Origin: Microbulbifer elongatus
GTDB lineage: Bacteria > Pseudomonadota > Gammaproteobacteria > Pseudomonadales > Cellvibrionaceae
Length of the DNA: 64,000 nt
Direction of reading: 5' to 3'
Assembly (NCBI RefSeq): GCF_021165935.1
Contig: NZ_CP088953.1
Coordinates: 1,783,501 to 1,847,500 of the forward strand
Positions 1 through 9,312 of the stretch are shown here, one piece after another. A model generated the notes under the pieces. It worked only from the letters and a program-made list of their open reading frames with translations, ran no database searches and was not told the origin of the DNA. Positions within the stretch are counted from its first letter, which is position 1. Each line of letters begins with the position of its first letter. The position numbers were made by a program, and so were the translations under genes.

Positions 1-177
1 GCGCAAATGGCGTTGGCGTTTGTTACCCAGCAGCCGTTTGTGACCAGCAATATCATTGGGGCGACGACCCTGGAGCAGCTGCGGTCCAACATCGCCAGCG
101 CCGAGCTGACCCTGAGTGATGAGATCTTGCACGCCATTGGCGAGATTCACGACCGCAATCCAAATCCGGCCCCTTGA
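1..177 (+). CDS. Aldo/keto reductase, C-terminal fragment (5' end outside window)
   Basis: The window opens inside a gene in frame 1; the visible 58 residues end in RNPNPAP followed by TGA. The stretch with QQPFVTSNIIGATTLEQL and a final helix ending LHAIGEIHDRNPNPAP is characteristic of the C-terminus of Tas-like NADP(H)-dependent aldo/keto reductases. In this family the SNIIGATTLEQL segment helps form the cofactor phosphate-binding site at the end of the TIM barrel. Substrate cannot be inferred. The catalytic Tyr/Lys/Asp/His residues lie upstream and are not visible. Family assignment is good; the paralogue is unknown. Confidence 0.85.
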   Translation, partial: AQMALAFVTQQPFVTSNIIGATTLEQLRSNIASAELTLSDEILHAIGEIHDRNPNPAP

Positions 178-366
178 AATCGCCTGCGTTCGCCTGCACC
201 CCGTATGGAGAGGGCAGCCTGTCGGAAGCGCGGTAGCTGACGGCAGCAGGCCCGCGTGGCGCCGGATTATCTATACTGGACAGTATGTGTCGGATTATCC
301 GGCCCGAGGCCAGCGGCCGTGCTGCAGGCAGTTCAATACTGGCAATTCACACCAAGGGGAAAGGCT

Positions 367-597
367 ATGGAAACCGGACATCACACGCTGAATGATCTGT
401 TCGCCCAGTTGGGACTGGGGTCTGATAACGAGGCCATCGAAGATTTCCTGACCCGTCACCACCTGTCCGGGGAGGAAAAGCTGGCGGGCGCCGCATTCTG
501 GACCGACAGTCAGCGCAAGTTCTTGCGCGAAGCGATTCTCGCAGATTCGGACTGGTGTGAGATTGTCGACGAGCTGGACGTTTTGCTGCGCCACTGA
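367..597 (+). CDS. DUF2789 family small protein
   Basis: This 76-residue protein begins METGHHTLNDLFAQLGL and has the acidic, tryptophan-containing pattern (FLREAI, DWCEIVDELD) of the DUF2789 family found in gammaproteobacteria. The family has no established function. I chose the ATG at 367 because an AAGGGGAAAGG purine tract precedes it at suitable distance and the family starts at this Met; an upstream in-frame ATG at 256 would add a non-conserved extension. It looks soluble and monocistronic. The 189 bases between the previous stop and this start hold no other gene that I can support. Confidence 0.82.
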   Translation: METGHHTLNDLFAQLGLGSDNEAIEDFLTRHHLSGEEKLAGAAFWTDSQRKFLREAILADSDWCEIVDELDVLLRH

Positions 598-776
598 ATC
601 GCCGGCGGCAAGCGGGGGCCGCCAGACAGAACCGGCGGGGCGAATCTGTGATCCTCTGGGCAGAGCCTGGTTTCGGCTATATCCGGCAACGGGACTGCGC
701 GGCTATAATGCGCCGCTTTGTTTCGGCTGCCATTGCGGCCGGGCTCCCTGTTTCCGATCGCAGTTATCCGCTTTTT

Positions 777-1733
777 ATGGAAAAACCCCATTTTCGCGTT
801 GCATTATTGCACCCTCGTTACTGGCTGACCTGGTTCTTGTTTGGAATCTGGTATCTGGTCGCGCAACTGCCCTATGGCTGGCAGATGTCCCTGGGGCGGC
901 TTATTGGCCGCCTGATGCTCCGCTTTGCCCATAGCCGCCGCCTCATTGCCGAGCGCAATCTGGCGCTGTGCTTTCCCGAACTCCCCTCCAAAAAGCGCGA
1001 GCAGCTGTTGCGCCGCAACTTCGCCTCCAACGGTATCGCGCTGATGGAAACCGGGATGGCCTGGTTTCGTTCCAGCCGCTGGCTGCGCCGCCGCTTCACC
1101 ATTGAGGGACTGGAGCATCTGCAGCAGCCCTACGAGCAGGGCCAGGGTGTGGTCTTGATGGCAATGCACTTTACCACCCTGGAAATTGGCGCTGCCTTTA
1201 TGAGCATGAGCCGCCCGGTGGACGGCATGTACCGGCCGCATAAAAACCCGGTCTATGACTACATGCAGCGCAAAGGGCGCGAGCGCCACGGGGAAAGCTC
1301 CAACGTCCTGCAGCGCAAGGATGTGCGCGGCATGCTGCGCGCGCTGCAGAAGGGCCGTGCGGTATGGTATGCCCCGGACCAGGATTACGGCATCAAACAG
1401 GGGGTGTTTGCTCCCCTGTTCGGTATCCAGACCGCCACCGTGACCGGCACTTCCCGGTTTGCCCGGGTCGGTCGTGCCAAGGTGGTGCCCTATACGGTGA
1501 CCCGCCTGGAAGAAAAAGGGATTTACCTGGTCCGAGTACATCCGCCGATCGACGAAATCCCCTCCGGCGACGAATACCGGGATGCGGTCCTGGTGAACCA
1601 GTTTGTGGAAGCCCGTATGCGGGAAAACCCGTCGCAATACATGTGGGTGCACCGGCGCTTCAAAACCCGCCCGGAAGGGGAAGAGAGTTTTTATCCTCCG
1701 CGGAAAAAACGGCGGAAAAAGCGCAAAATTTAA
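777..1733 (+). CDS. lpxL: Lipid A biosynthesis lauroyl/acyl-ACP acyltransferase (LpxL/HtrB family)
   Basis: The enzyme transfers a secondary acyl chain from acyl-ACP to Kdo2-lipid IVA on the cytoplasmic face of the inner membrane. At 318 residues it has normal family length. A hydrophobic N-terminal anchor (about residues 12-30, WLTWFLFGIWYLVAQL) is followed by the acyltransferase domain with the HX4E catalytic motif in MHFTTLE and the YRPHKNP substrate block. The C-terminus is very basic (KKRRKKRKI). The start at 777 is the Met nearest the family start; an in-frame Met at 648 would add 43 unconserved residues. LpxL versus LpxM or LpxP paralogy cannot be decided from sequence alone. Confidence 0.88.
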   Translation: MEKPHFRVALLHPRYWLTWFLFGIWYLVAQLPYGWQMSLGRLIGRLMLRFAHSRRLIAERNLALCFPELPSKKREQLLRRNFASNGIALMETGMAWFRSSRWLRRRFTIEGLEHLQQPYEQGQGVVLMAMHFTTLEIGAAFMSMSRPVDGMYRPHKNPVYDYMQRKGRERHGESSNVLQRKDVRGMLRALQKGRAVWYAPDQDYGIKQGVFAPLFGIQTATVTGTSRFARVGRAKVVPYTVTRLEEKGIYLVRVHPPIDEIPSGDEYRDAVLVNQFVEARMRENPSQYMWVHRRFKTRPEGEESFYPPRKKRRKKRKI

Positions 1734-1870
1734 CCGATTGTGCCCGTGTCAGCGTCCCTGTGGCGGGATGACTTTTTTGCGCTGGCATCGAACTGGCACG
1801 CTCAGTAACATACCGCATTCATTTTTAGGTGGTATCAGCCGGCCTCCGGTCGGTTAGAGAAGGAGTTGCA

Positions 1871-2746
1871 ATGATTTCCGGCAGTATGGTGGCGCTCGCC
1901 ACACCCATGTTTGCAGATGGTGGCCTGGATTGGGACAAGCTGCACGATCTGGTGGAGTGGCATATTGAGCAGGGCACCCGCGCCCTGGTGGCGGTGGGTA
2001 CCACTGGCGAATCCGCGACCCTGGATGTCCACGAGCACCTGGAAGTCATCCGCCGCGTCGTGGATCAGGTAGCGGGGCGTATCCCGGTGATTGCCGGTAC
2101 CGGTGCCAACTCCACCACCGAAGCCATAGAGCTCACCACCACCGCCGCCAAATGTGGCGCGGATGCCTGTCTGTTGGTAACCCCCTACTATAACAAGCCC
2201 ACCCAGGAGGGCCTGTACCAGCATTTCAAAGCCGTTGCCAAAGCCGTCGCCATCCCTCAGATCCTCTACAATGTGCCCGGGCGTACTGCCGTGGACATGG
2301 TACCGGACACCGTGGCCCGTCTGAGTGGCATCAGCAATATCGTGGGCATCAAAGAAGCCACCGGCGACCTGGAGCGTGCCCGCGCAGTGATCGATCTGGC
2401 CCCGGAAGGCTTTGCCGTCTACTCTGGTGACGATGCTACCGCCGTGGAACTGATGCTGCTGGGTGGTCACGGCAATATCAGTGTTACCGCCAATGTTGCC
2501 CCGGCTGCGGTGGCGCAAATGTGTGAAGCGGCCATCGCCGGCGATGGGGAAACCGCCCGCGCCATTAACCAGCGCATCGAAATATTGCACAAAACGCTGT
2601 TTGTGGAGTCCAACCCGATACCGGTGAAATGGGCGCTGAAGGAAATGGGCCGTATTGACGGTGGAATTCGCCTGCCCCTGACCGGTCTGTCTTCCGAGTA
2701 TCACGGTGTGGTGCGTGACGCACTGCGCAGCGCCGGGGTGCTCTGA
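1871..2746 (+). CDS. dapA: 4-hydroxy-tetrahydrodipicolinate synthase
   Basis: DapA condenses pyruvate with L-aspartate-4-semialdehyde, the first committed step to diaminopimelate and lysine. The 291-residue protein has the standard length and the conserved catalytic residues: Tyr133 (ILYNVPGRT) and the Schiff-base Lys161 (VGIKEATGD), plus the GTTGES pyruvate-binding motif near residues 43-48. The ATG at 1871 follows an AAGGAG ribosome site 6 bases upstream (GAGAAGGAGTTGCA). It is followed by bamC, an arrangement common in gammaproteobacteria, where bamC (formerly dapX/nlpB) sits next to dapA. Confidence 0.97.
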   Translation: MISGSMVALATPMFADGGLDWDKLHDLVEWHIEQGTRALVAVGTTGESATLDVHEHLEVIRRVVDQVAGRIPVIAGTGANSTTEAIELTTTAAKCGADACLLVTPYYNKPTQEGLYQHFKAVAKAVAIPQILYNVPGRTAVDMVPDTVARLSGISNIVGIKEATGDLERARAVIDLAPEGFAVYSGDDATAVELMLLGGHGNISVTANVAPAAVAQMCEAAIAGDGETARAINQRIEILHKTLFVESNPIPVKWALKEMGRIDGGIRLPLTGLSSEYHGVVRDALRSAGVL

Positions 2747-2836
2747 CGGCTGAGCGCACGCGTGCGTGCCCCGCTTGGGCGCGTACCGCTGTAACTGGAC
2801 TAACGTGATCGCGACTGATTCGACAAGGTACGAATA

Positions 2837-4012
2837 ATGACAAAATTGACTGCCGGAGCCCTGCTGTGCACCCTGGTTTCCACCCTCAGCGGCTGTGGCA
2901 TTTTCGGTGACGACGGCTATTTCCGCGACCGCGGCGACGACTACCAGCTGGCCAACAGCCTGCCGCCGCTGCAGATGCCGGAAGGGGTCACCGCCAAACA
3001 CCAGGAAGAACTCTACGAAGTCCCTCACATCAGCGCCGATGTGGACCGCGGTGAATTTGTGGTGCCACGCCCGCAGGCACTTTCAGTAAATGTGGGCCTC
3101 GACCGGGTAAAGATCCAGAAGCTGGGCAACCGCCGCTGGGTGCTGGTCAATCAGCCGCCGGATGAGGTCTGGCCGCAACTGCATTACTTCCTGCGCAGCA
3201 CCGGCCTGCAGCTGGCCATGTCTGACGCCGGCGCGGGGACCATGGAGACCACCTGGCTGACGTTTGGTGAAAACCCGGAAACCAAAGACAAATACCGATT
3301 GCAGGTGGAATCCGGTGTGCAGCCCGATACCACGGAAATTCATGTGCGCCACCTGTCTGCGCCCCTGCAAGCACCGGCCAGTGTTGCGGTGGAGTGGCCC
3401 GCGCAGTCCAGCAGCACCGAGCGCGAGGGCTGGATGATCGACGAAATGTCCTCGGCTCTGGCTGCGGATAACAGTGGCGCTTCCGCCTCTCTGGTGGCGC
3501 AGGCCATTGGCGGTGGCAAGGTAAAAGTGCAGGTGATGGAGCCTGCGGGTAAGGAACCGTTTATTGCCCTGGGGCTGGCCATGAACCGCGCCTGGGCAAC
3601 GGTTTCCCACGCGCTCAACACCGGCGCCTACCGCCTGCACCAGGAAGATTCTGACATCGGTATCTTCTATGTTACCTACGACGCCGACCGCGAACTTTCC
3701 GACGAGGACGATGGTTGGTTTTCCAGCTGGCGCTCTGGCACTGGAGAAGACAAACTGGCCAAAGAAGCCGAAGCCTACAGTCTGCAGCAGGTATTGGCCA
3801 ACATCGATCTGAATACCCGGGTTGAGCCGGCTCTGTTCAGCAACCTTCAGGGCCTGGGCGGCGCACCGGATACCGATATTCCCGGTTATCTGGTGGTGCT
3901 GCGGGGCGTGGATGACGCCATTGAAGTGCGCGTGCGCTCTACGCGCGGCTTGCCGCTGTCGCGCAACAAAGCGTCTGAGCTGCTGATGGCAATTCGCCAG
4001 AACCTGATCTGA
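2837..4012 (+). CDS. bamC: Outer membrane protein assembly factor BamC (lipoprotein)
   Basis: BamC is a lipoprotein subunit of the BAM complex that inserts beta-barrel proteins into the outer membrane. The 391-residue protein starts with a type II signal peptide whose lipobox LSGC places the lipidated cysteine at residue 20. The unstructured N-terminal segment (about residues 30-75) that binds BamD is followed by two helix-grip domains (around 100-220 and 270-390). It lies 90 bases after dapA, the classical dapA-bamC order. It is longer than the E. coli protein, mainly in the linkers. Acidic patches (DEDDGWFSS) lie between the domains. Confidence 0.9.
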   Translation: MTKLTAGALLCTLVSTLSGCGIFGDDGYFRDRGDDYQLANSLPPLQMPEGVTAKHQEELYEVPHISADVDRGEFVVPRPQALSVNVGLDRVKIQKLGNRRWVLVNQPPDEVWPQLHYFLRSTGLQLAMSDAGAGTMETTWLTFGENPETKDKYRLQVESGVQPDTTEIHVRHLSAPLQAPASVAVEWPAQSSSTEREGWMIDEMSSALAADNSGASASLVAQAIGGGKVKVQVMEPAGKEPFIALGLAMNRAWATVSHALNTGAYRLHQEDSDIGIFYVTYDADRELSDEDDGWFSSWRSGTGEDKLAKEAEAYSLQQVLANIDLNTRVEPALFSNLQGLGGAPDTDIPGYLVVLRGVDDAIEVRVRSTRGLPLSRNKASELLMAIRQNLI

Positions 4013-4027
4013 TCGGGCCGCTCAACG

Positions 4028-4861
4028 ATGGCGATCCGATTTGCCTCCCTGGGAAGTGGCAGTAAGGGTAATGGCACTCTGGTGGCCTGTGGTGATCACT
4101 TGCTGCTGGTTGACTGCGGCTTCACCATCAAGGAAACCGAGCGGCGCATGGCGCGGCTCGGTGTCTCGCCCGCGGACCTCTCCGCAATCCTCGTTACCCA
4201 CGAACACAGTGATCACCTGGGCGGTGTTGGCCCGCTGGCGCGCAAGTACCGCGTGCCGGTGTACCTGACTCCGGGCACCCTGCGCGCCCGGGATATCGGC
4301 ACGCTGCCGCAAGTGCAGTTGATTGAGGGGCACCAGCCGTTCGCGATCGGGGATATCCAGGTCACCCCGGTGGCCGTGCCGCACGATGCCCGCGAGGCGG
4401 CGCAGTTTGTGTTTCGCAGTCGCGGCAGCAGTCTGGGGCTACTCACTGACCTCGGCACCATCACGCCCCACGTGGAGTCACACTTTGGCGACTGCGATGC
4501 CCTGGTGCTCGAGGCCAATCACGATCCGCAGATGCTGGCCCAGGGGCCATACCCACCCTCGCTGAAGCGCCGGGTGGGCGGTGCCTACGGACACCTCAGC
4601 AACCAGCAGGCCGCCGGGTTTCTGCAGCGGGTCGGCAGTGCGCAGTTGCAGCACCTGGTGGTGGCGCACATCAGTGAAAAGAACAACAGTCTGGAGCTGG
4701 CCCGCGCGGCACTCGCGGAAGTGGCGGCGAAAGCGGCGAATTGCATCTACGCCTGTCAGCAGGAAGGATTTGACTGGCTTGAGGTCGAGGCTCGCTCCCG
4801 GCAACCGGCGCGTGGCATCGCGCCGTCGATAGAAAATGCCCCGCTGGAAGCGCTAGACTAG
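4028..4861 (+). CDS. MBL-fold metal-dependent hydrolase (WalJ/YycJ-like)
   Basis: This 277-residue metallo-beta-lactamase-fold protein starts MAIRFASLGSGSKGN, the usual signature of the WalJ/YycJ subgroup, and carries the metal-binding THEHSDHLGG motif at about residues 58-67. Later metal ligands are seen in VAVPHDA and in LEANHDP and VVAHISEKNNS. Members are predicted nucleases or phosphodiesterases, but the substrate of the proteobacterial branch is not settled. It starts 15 bases after bamC and is probably co-transcribed. In several gammaproteobacteria this gene is followed by purC; here that slot holds a sugar-phosphate mutarotase. Confidence 0.85.
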   Translation: MAIRFASLGSGSKGNGTLVACGDHLLLVDCGFTIKETERRMARLGVSPADLSAILVTHEHSDHLGGVGPLARKYRVPVYLTPGTLRARDIGTLPQVQLIEGHQPFAIGDIQVTPVAVPHDAREAAQFVFRSRGSSLGLLTDLGTITPHVESHFGDCDALVLEANHDPQMLAQGPYPPSLKRRVGGAYGHLSNQQAAGFLQRVGSAQLQHLVVAHISEKNNSLELARAALAEVAAKAANCIYACQQEGFDWLEVEARSRQPARGIAPSIENAPLEALD

Positions 4862-4912
4862 TCGCTCGCATTTCCGGCGATCCCTCCCCCCAATCGAAAA
4901 TGGAGTTTCCCT

Positions 4913-5776
4913 GTGGCAGCACTCGACTATCTCACTCGTACTGACAGCGGCGCCCTCTACGGTAAGCCAGGTCTGGATCTGCTGGTGGTGGAGACAGGCC
5001 TGTGCCGTGCGGTGATTGCACTGCAGGGCGCCCAGGTGCTGGAGTTTACCGCCCGCGGGCGGGCACCACTGCTGTGGCTGAGCCCTTCTGCGTCCTTTAC
5101 GCCAGAGGCGGCGGTGCGCGGTGGTGTCCCCCTGTGCCTACCCTGGTTTGGCGAAAACCGCAGTGATCCATCCAAGCCCAAGCACGGCCTGGTGCGCGCC
5201 CGCCTGTGGACCCTGGAGGGCAGTGAAGAGCAGGCGGATGGTGAAGTGCGATTAACATTTTCCTTCGAACACGGCGGCGACGCCCTGTTTGCGGACAGTT
5301 TTGCCTGTTCTCTGACCATCGGTCTGGGAAAGTCCCTGACCTTCGCCCTTGAACTGACCAACACGGCGGAGCGGGCTGTGGAATACAGCTGGGCGCTGCA
5401 CAGTTACTTTGCGGTGGCGGACGTCAAAGACGTTCAGGTCGAAGGGCTCTCCGGTGTGGAATATCTGGATAAGACCCGGGACTTTGCCCGCGACCAACTG
5501 GAGGGTAATCAGGCCTTTACCGGCGAGGTGGACCGGGTGTTCGAACAGGCGCCTGCGGAGCAGACCATCATCACACCCAACCCGATTAAGGCCCGCAGTG
5601 AAAACTGTCACACGGTGATCACCTGGAATCCCGGGGCCGAGCTTGCCGCCACCACTGGTGATATCGGCGCTGACTACACCGGGTTTGTCTGCGTGGAGCA
5701 CGGTAACGCGTTTGCCGACAGCTGGCGCCTGGATGCCGGCGAATCTGCCAGCGCCCGCCTCGAACTGAGCCGCTAA
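4913..5776 (+). CDS. D-hexose-6-phosphate mutarotase (YeaD family)
   Basis: This 287-residue protein is an aldose-1-epimerase-fold (galactose mutarotase-like) beta-sandwich of the YeaD group, which interconverts anomers of glucose-6-phosphate-type sugars. Diagnostic segments include GVPLCLPWFG with the phosphate-binding region, WALHSYF with the catalytic His in the middle, and VCVEHGN near the C-terminus. The start is GTG at 4913, preceded by a GGAG site (AATGGAGTTTCCCT). It stands 51 bases after the MBL hydrolase and 11 bases before zntB, so it may be part of a short operon. Confidence 0.86.
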   Translation: MAALDYLTRTDSGALYGKPGLDLLVVETGLCRAVIALQGAQVLEFTARGRAPLLWLSPSASFTPEAAVRGGVPLCLPWFGENRSDPSKPKHGLVRARLWTLEGSEEQADGEVRLTFSFEHGGDALFADSFACSLTIGLGKSLTFALELTNTAERAVEYSWALHSYFAVADVKDVQVEGLSGVEYLDKTRDFARDQLEGNQAFTGEVDRVFEQAPAEQTIITPNPIKARSENCHTVITWNPGAELAATTGDIGADYTGFVCVEHGNAFADSWRLDAGESASARLELSR

Positions 5777-5787
5777 GGCGGGCACTG

Positions 5788-6756
5788 ATGCAAGCAGGCC
5801 TTATTCATGCCTATTTGCTCGACGGTGAGGGGCGTGGCCGCCGCCTGAGCTGGGCCGAGGTGGAGACCTGGGACGCGGCGCAGGGCCGCCTGTGGGTACA
5901 CCTGGATTACACCGTGGCCGAGACTCGCGCCTGGATCTGCGAGGGCGCCGGCCTTGACCCTCTCGTGGCAGAAGCACTCCTTACCGAGGAAACCCGCCCG
6001 CGCTCCACATCCGTGGACAATGGCCTGCTGATTGCCCTGCGTGGGGTCAATCTCAACCCGGAATCGCAACCGGAAGACATGGTATCGATCCGGCTGTGGG
6101 CGGAGGAGGCGCGGGTCATCAGCACACGCAAGCGCCAACTGCTGTCTGTGGATGACCTGTGCCAGCAGCTGGAAAATGGCCGGGGGCCGCGCTCAACCGC
6201 CGGGCTGGTGGTGGAGCTGGCGGACCTGCTGGTATGGCGAATGAGCGATACTGTGGACACCTTTGAAGATACCATCGACGATCTGGAAGATCGGGTGGTA
6301 GCCGGCGCCAGTGGCAGTCTGCGGCTGGATCTCGCGGTGCTGCGCAAGCAGACCATTACCCTGCGACGCTACCTTTCTCCACAGCGGGAAGCCCTGGCGC
6401 GGTTGATGGCCGAGAAGCTGACGTGGATCGCCGAGCAGGACCGATTGCAGTTGCGGGAAGTGAGTGACCGCTTGCTGCGGCATATCGAAGATATCGACGC
6501 GGTACGCGAGCGGGCAGCGGTGACCCAGGAGGAGTTGATGAGTCGCATCTCCGAGCAGCTCAACAGCCGTATGTACGTGCTGTCGATTATCGCTGCGATC
6601 TTCCTGCCGCTGGGCTTTTTTACGGGGCTGCTGGGGATCAACGTCGGGGGGATCCCCGGTTCCGAGAATCCCCAGGCGTTTGTAATCTTCAGTGTGTTAC
6701 TGGTTATAACTGTGGCAATTCAGTTAGTCGTCTTCCGCTGGAAGAAGTGGCTGTAA
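5788..6756 (+). CDS. zntB: ZntB/CorA-family divalent cation transporter
   Basis: This 322-residue protein is a 2-TM-GxN family cation transporter. A long cytoplasmic N-terminal domain (about 1-255) with the acidic helix around FEDTIDDLEDRVV is followed by two C-terminal membrane helices (roughly 262-282 and 295-315). The loop between them has GLLGINVGGIPG, that is a GIN signature as in ZntB rather than the GMN of CorA. ZntB proteins move Zn2+ (proposed to be proton-coupled) in homopentamers. The basic C-terminal tail RWKKWL is typical. CorA-like Mg2+ or other metal transport remains possible. Confidence 0.85.
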   Translation: MQAGLIHAYLLDGEGRGRRLSWAEVETWDAAQGRLWVHLDYTVAETRAWICEGAGLDPLVAEALLTEETRPRSTSVDNGLLIALRGVNLNPESQPEDMVSIRLWAEEARVISTRKRQLLSVDDLCQQLENGRGPRSTAGLVVELADLLVWRMSDTVDTFEDTIDDLEDRVVAGASGSLRLDLAVLRKQTITLRRYLSPQREALARLMAEKLTWIAEQDRLQLREVSDRLLRHIEDIDAVRERAAVTQEELMSRISEQLNSRMYVLSIIAAIFLPLGFFTGLLGINVGGIPGSENPQAFVIFSVLLVITVAIQLVVFRWKKWL

Positions 6757-6771
6757 GTCCGGCCAAACAGA

Positions 6772-7599
6772 TCATCCGAAAATAGTGGCCGTCTGGCGGG
6801 AGAGGGCAATTAGTTGCCCGTTTGAATCCCACAGGCGTGCGGCAATTACCGCGTAACCGTCATCGGCCTGTTCCACCTCTGCCAGATATTGCCACCAGTC
6901 GTGGGGGCTGGCGGTTGTTCCGTGGGCCGCGGGCATCCACTCTACGGTCCAGGTCAGAGAGCTGGCCGGGGCCAGAGTCTTCAGCATCGATAGCGCCGCC
7001 GGTGGCCATGCATCGATCAGGGCCAACACGTGACTGGTGGTGACCGGTGATGTGGCCTGAGCTTCCCCGTCCGATTTGAATCGGATCCAGCCACCGATCC
7101 GCCCCTCGCCACTGCCGCTAAACGGCAGGGCGCCGGCGCCCAGTCGATAATCAAATTTCTGGGTGAACTCAGGCACCAGTCCTTCGATATAGGGCAGCGC
7201 CTGACAGTCATCGGGCGCGGGAAATTCCGGGGCCTGATCCGTGCTGACAGAAACCACCGATTCCCGCGGTTTGCCAAAGCTGGCCAACGCCGCTGTGGTT
7301 ACCTGCTCGCCCTGGCTACCGTGAGCCTCGATTTGTACCGCGGAGCGGCCAGCACGCAGTACCCGTACCGCGGTATCCAGGTTACCCGCCTCCGCCGGTG
7401 CCACAAACGAGAAGGTCAGTGAACGCAGCGGTGTCTGCTGTACCTCTTCACCGGTGGCCTTTTCCAGTGCAGCCTCGACGGGTTGATACAGCATGGCGGC
7501 CATCAGCCCGCCAAACGTCGCACGCCCCTGGCTCCACCCTGTGGGTATGTGTACCTGCGCGCTATCCCGCGCGTCGCGGATAATGCTCTCGAAATCCAT
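6772..7599 (-). CDS. Acyl-CoA thioesterase-like double-hotdog protein
   Basis: This 275-residue protein resembles the TesB-like thioesterase superfamily with two hotdog folds. It has an N-terminal hotdog (GWSQGRATFGGLMAAML, then RSLTFSFVAPA), and a C-terminal hotdog with DAWPPAAL and SLTWTVEWM. Such enzymes hydrolyse acyl-CoA esters; the natural substrate is unknown here. I use the Met at 7599 (MDFESII). An in-frame Met at 7662 would add 21 residues and run into panB. It lies 43 bases after the panB stop on the same strand, so co-transcription is plausible, but no pantothenate role is evident. Confidence 0.78.
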   Translation of the reverse strand: MDFESIIRDARDSAQVHIPTGWSQGRATFGGLMAAMLYQPVEAALEKATGEEVQQTPLRSLTFSFVAPAEAGNLDTAVRVLRAGRSAVQIEAHGSQGEQVTTAALASFGKPRESVVSVSTDQAPEFPAPDDCQALPYIEGLVPEFTQKFDYRLGAGALPFSGSGEGRIGGWIRFKSDGEAQATSPVTTSHVLALIDAWPPAALSMLKTLAPASSLTWTVEWMPAAHGTTASPHDWWQYLAEVEQADDGYAVIAARLWDSNGQLIALSRQTATIFG

Positions 7600-7642
7600 A
7601 CTGCCTGCCTGTTCTCGGGTTACTTTTTTACGCGTGAATTCC

Positions 7643-8458
7643 TTAGCGAAAGCTGTGGGCATCGTCCGGAAATACCCCGTTCTTTACATCTTCCGCGTAC
7701 TTGCGCAGGGCGCCGGGAATATCGCCGGCTTCCTCTAGGAAATTCTTGGAAAACTTGGGTGGCTTTTCGGTGAGGCCGAGAATGTCGTTGATCACCAGAA
7801 CCTGGGCATCGGTATGCGGGCCGGCGCCGATACCGATGGTGGGCATGGTGACGGTGTCGGTGATGCGTCTGCCCAGCTCTGAGGGAACGCACTCCAGCAC
7901 CAGCAGGTCGGCACCCGCCTCATCCAGTTGCACGGCGTCATCGAGAATTTCACCGGCGCGTTCGTCGTCGCGCCCCTGTACGCGGAAGCCCCCCAGCTTG
8001 TGAACGGATTGCGGGGTAAGCCCAAGGTGCGCGCACACCGGGATACCGCGCTCGGTAAGCATTTTGACGGTGGGTGCCAACCAGGCACCGCCCTCGATTT
8101 TCACCATATGGGCACCGGCCTGCATGATGCGGGTCGCATTGGTGAGTGCCTGCTCCGGCGTGGCGTAGGTCATAAAGGGCAGGTCCCCCATGATCAGGGA
8201 CTTCTTATTGCCCCGGGCCACGGCTTCCACATGGTAGATCATCTGCTCCATGGTGACGGGGATCGTGCTGTCGTAACCGAGCACCGTCATACCCAATGAG
8301 TCGCCGATCAGCAAAGTTTCCACGCCGGTTTTCTGTGCCATCGCCGCCATGGGGGCATCGTACAGGGCGACGCAGATAAACTTTTCTCCATCGGCTTTCA
8401 TTTTTCGCAGGGTCTGAACCGTAACGGGTTTGCTGAGTTCGCTGGTTCCGTAAGGCAT
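7643..8458 (-). CDS. panB: 3-methyl-2-oxobutanoate hydroxymethyltransferase
   Basis: PanB transfers a hydroxymethyl group from 5,10-methylene-THF to alpha-ketoisovalerate, forming ketopantoate for pantothenate and CoA. The 271-residue TIM-barrel protein has the family hallmarks: LIGDSLGMTVLGYDST (Mg-binding Asp), GDLPFMTY, VKIEGG, AHLGLTPQS and LVLECVPSEL with the catalytic Glu. It belongs to a minus-strand run pcnB-folK-dNK-panB matching the Pseudomonas order pcnB-folK-panB. No panC follows; a thioesterase occupies that position. Confidence 0.96.
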   Translation of the reverse strand: MPYGTSELSKPVTVQTLRKMKADGEKFICVALYDAPMAAMAQKTGVETLLIGDSLGMTVLGYDSTIPVTMEQMIYHVEAVARGNKKSLIMGDLPFMTYATPEQALTNATRIMQAGAHMVKIEGGAWLAPTVKMLTERGIPVCAHLGLTPQSVHKLGGFRVQGRDDERAGEILDDAVQLDEAGADLLVLECVPSELGRRITDTVTMPTIGIGAGPHTDAQVLVINDILGLTEKPPKFSKNFLEEAGDIPGALRKYAEDVKNGVFPDDAHSFR

Positions 8459-8553
8459 GGTGTGTTCTCACGTTGTGGGCGTTGGGCCCTGAATTCTGAA
8501 AGAGTCGCCGCGGCACCTGCGGGTACCGCGGATTGCACCGGAAGGGTGGAGTT

Positions 8554-9273
8554 TTATTTACCCGGGTTGTAGTAGTGGCGGCCGCTTTTGACGTTCAGCA
8601 GATATTCCACCAGCTGCAGGTAGTCACTCTGCTCATCGACAATATCGATTTCCGCGCAGTTGACGATCAGCAGGGGTGCCTGATCGTAGTAGTGGAAAAA
8701 GTTGGTGTACGCCTCATTCAGCGTCGCCAGATATTCGTTGCTGATGCTGCGCTCGGCAGCGATACCGCGCTTGTGTATTCGCTCCTGCAGTACGTTCAGC
8801 GGCGCCTGCAGATAGATCACCAGATCCGGTTTCGGCGCTTCCAGGGTGAGGTGCTGATACACCTGACGGTAGAGCTGAAGTTCGTCGCTGTCGAGGGTGA
8901 CCTCCGCAAACAGGTGGTCTTTTTCGATCAGAAAGTCTGCCACCCGCACCGGCTTGAACATATCGTCCTGGCGCAGCGCCTGTATCTGCTGGGAGCGCTG
9001 CAGCAGAAAGTGCAGCTGGGTGGGTAGCGCGGTACTTTTGGGGTCGCGGTAGAAGCGTTCCAGAAAGGGGTTGTCTTCCGGGAGTTCGAGCAGGGTATCG
9101 TAGTTGAAGGTGGCGGCGAGTTTTTTCGCCAGCGTGGTTTTTCCCACACCGATGTTGCCTTCCACCGCGATAAAACGCGGCAGCTCGCGGCCATTGAGAT
9201 CCAGTTCGTGTGAGAGGTTTTCTGCTCGGTAGTCTTCGCCTGCAGGCGTGTCCGGGGCGGAAAGTGGGGGCAC
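8554..9273 (-). CDS. Deoxynucleoside kinase (dGK/dCK family)
   Basis: This 239-residue P-loop kinase carries Walker A at GNIGVGKTTLAKKL (about residues 38-51). After a LID-type segment (HKRGIAAERSIS) comes DLVIYLQAPL, as in deoxyadenosine/deoxyguanosine kinases. It salvages deoxynucleosides to dNMPs using ATP. The start is GTG at 9273, with AAGGAG 10 bases upstream (CAAGGAGTAATCTCG). A gene of this type between folK and panB is familiar in several gammaproteobacterial lineages other than Pseudomonas. Base specificity cannot be read from sequence. Confidence 0.87.
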   Translation of the reverse strand: MPPLSAPDTPAGEDYRAENLSHELDLNGRELPRFIAVEGNIGVGKTTLAKKLAATFNYDTLLELPEDNPFLERFYRDPKSTALPTQLHFLLQRSQQIQALRQDDMFKPVRVADFLIEKDHLFAEVTLDSDELQLYRQVYQHLTLEAPKPDLVIYLQAPLNVLQERIHKRGIAAERSISNEYLATLNEAYTNFFHYYDQAPLLIVNCAEIDIVDEQSDYLQLVEYLLNVKSGRHYYNPGK

Positions 9274-9312
9274 CGAGATTACTCCTTGTTTTTCCCTGGT
9301 TACAAAGAACCG

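Noticed and set aside
1783..1798. GG-N10-GC arrangement (TGGCATCGAACTGGCA) upstream of dapA as a sigma-54 promoter.
   Set aside because: Only the minimal dinucleotides match; the remaining consensus is poor and dapA is a housekeeping gene.
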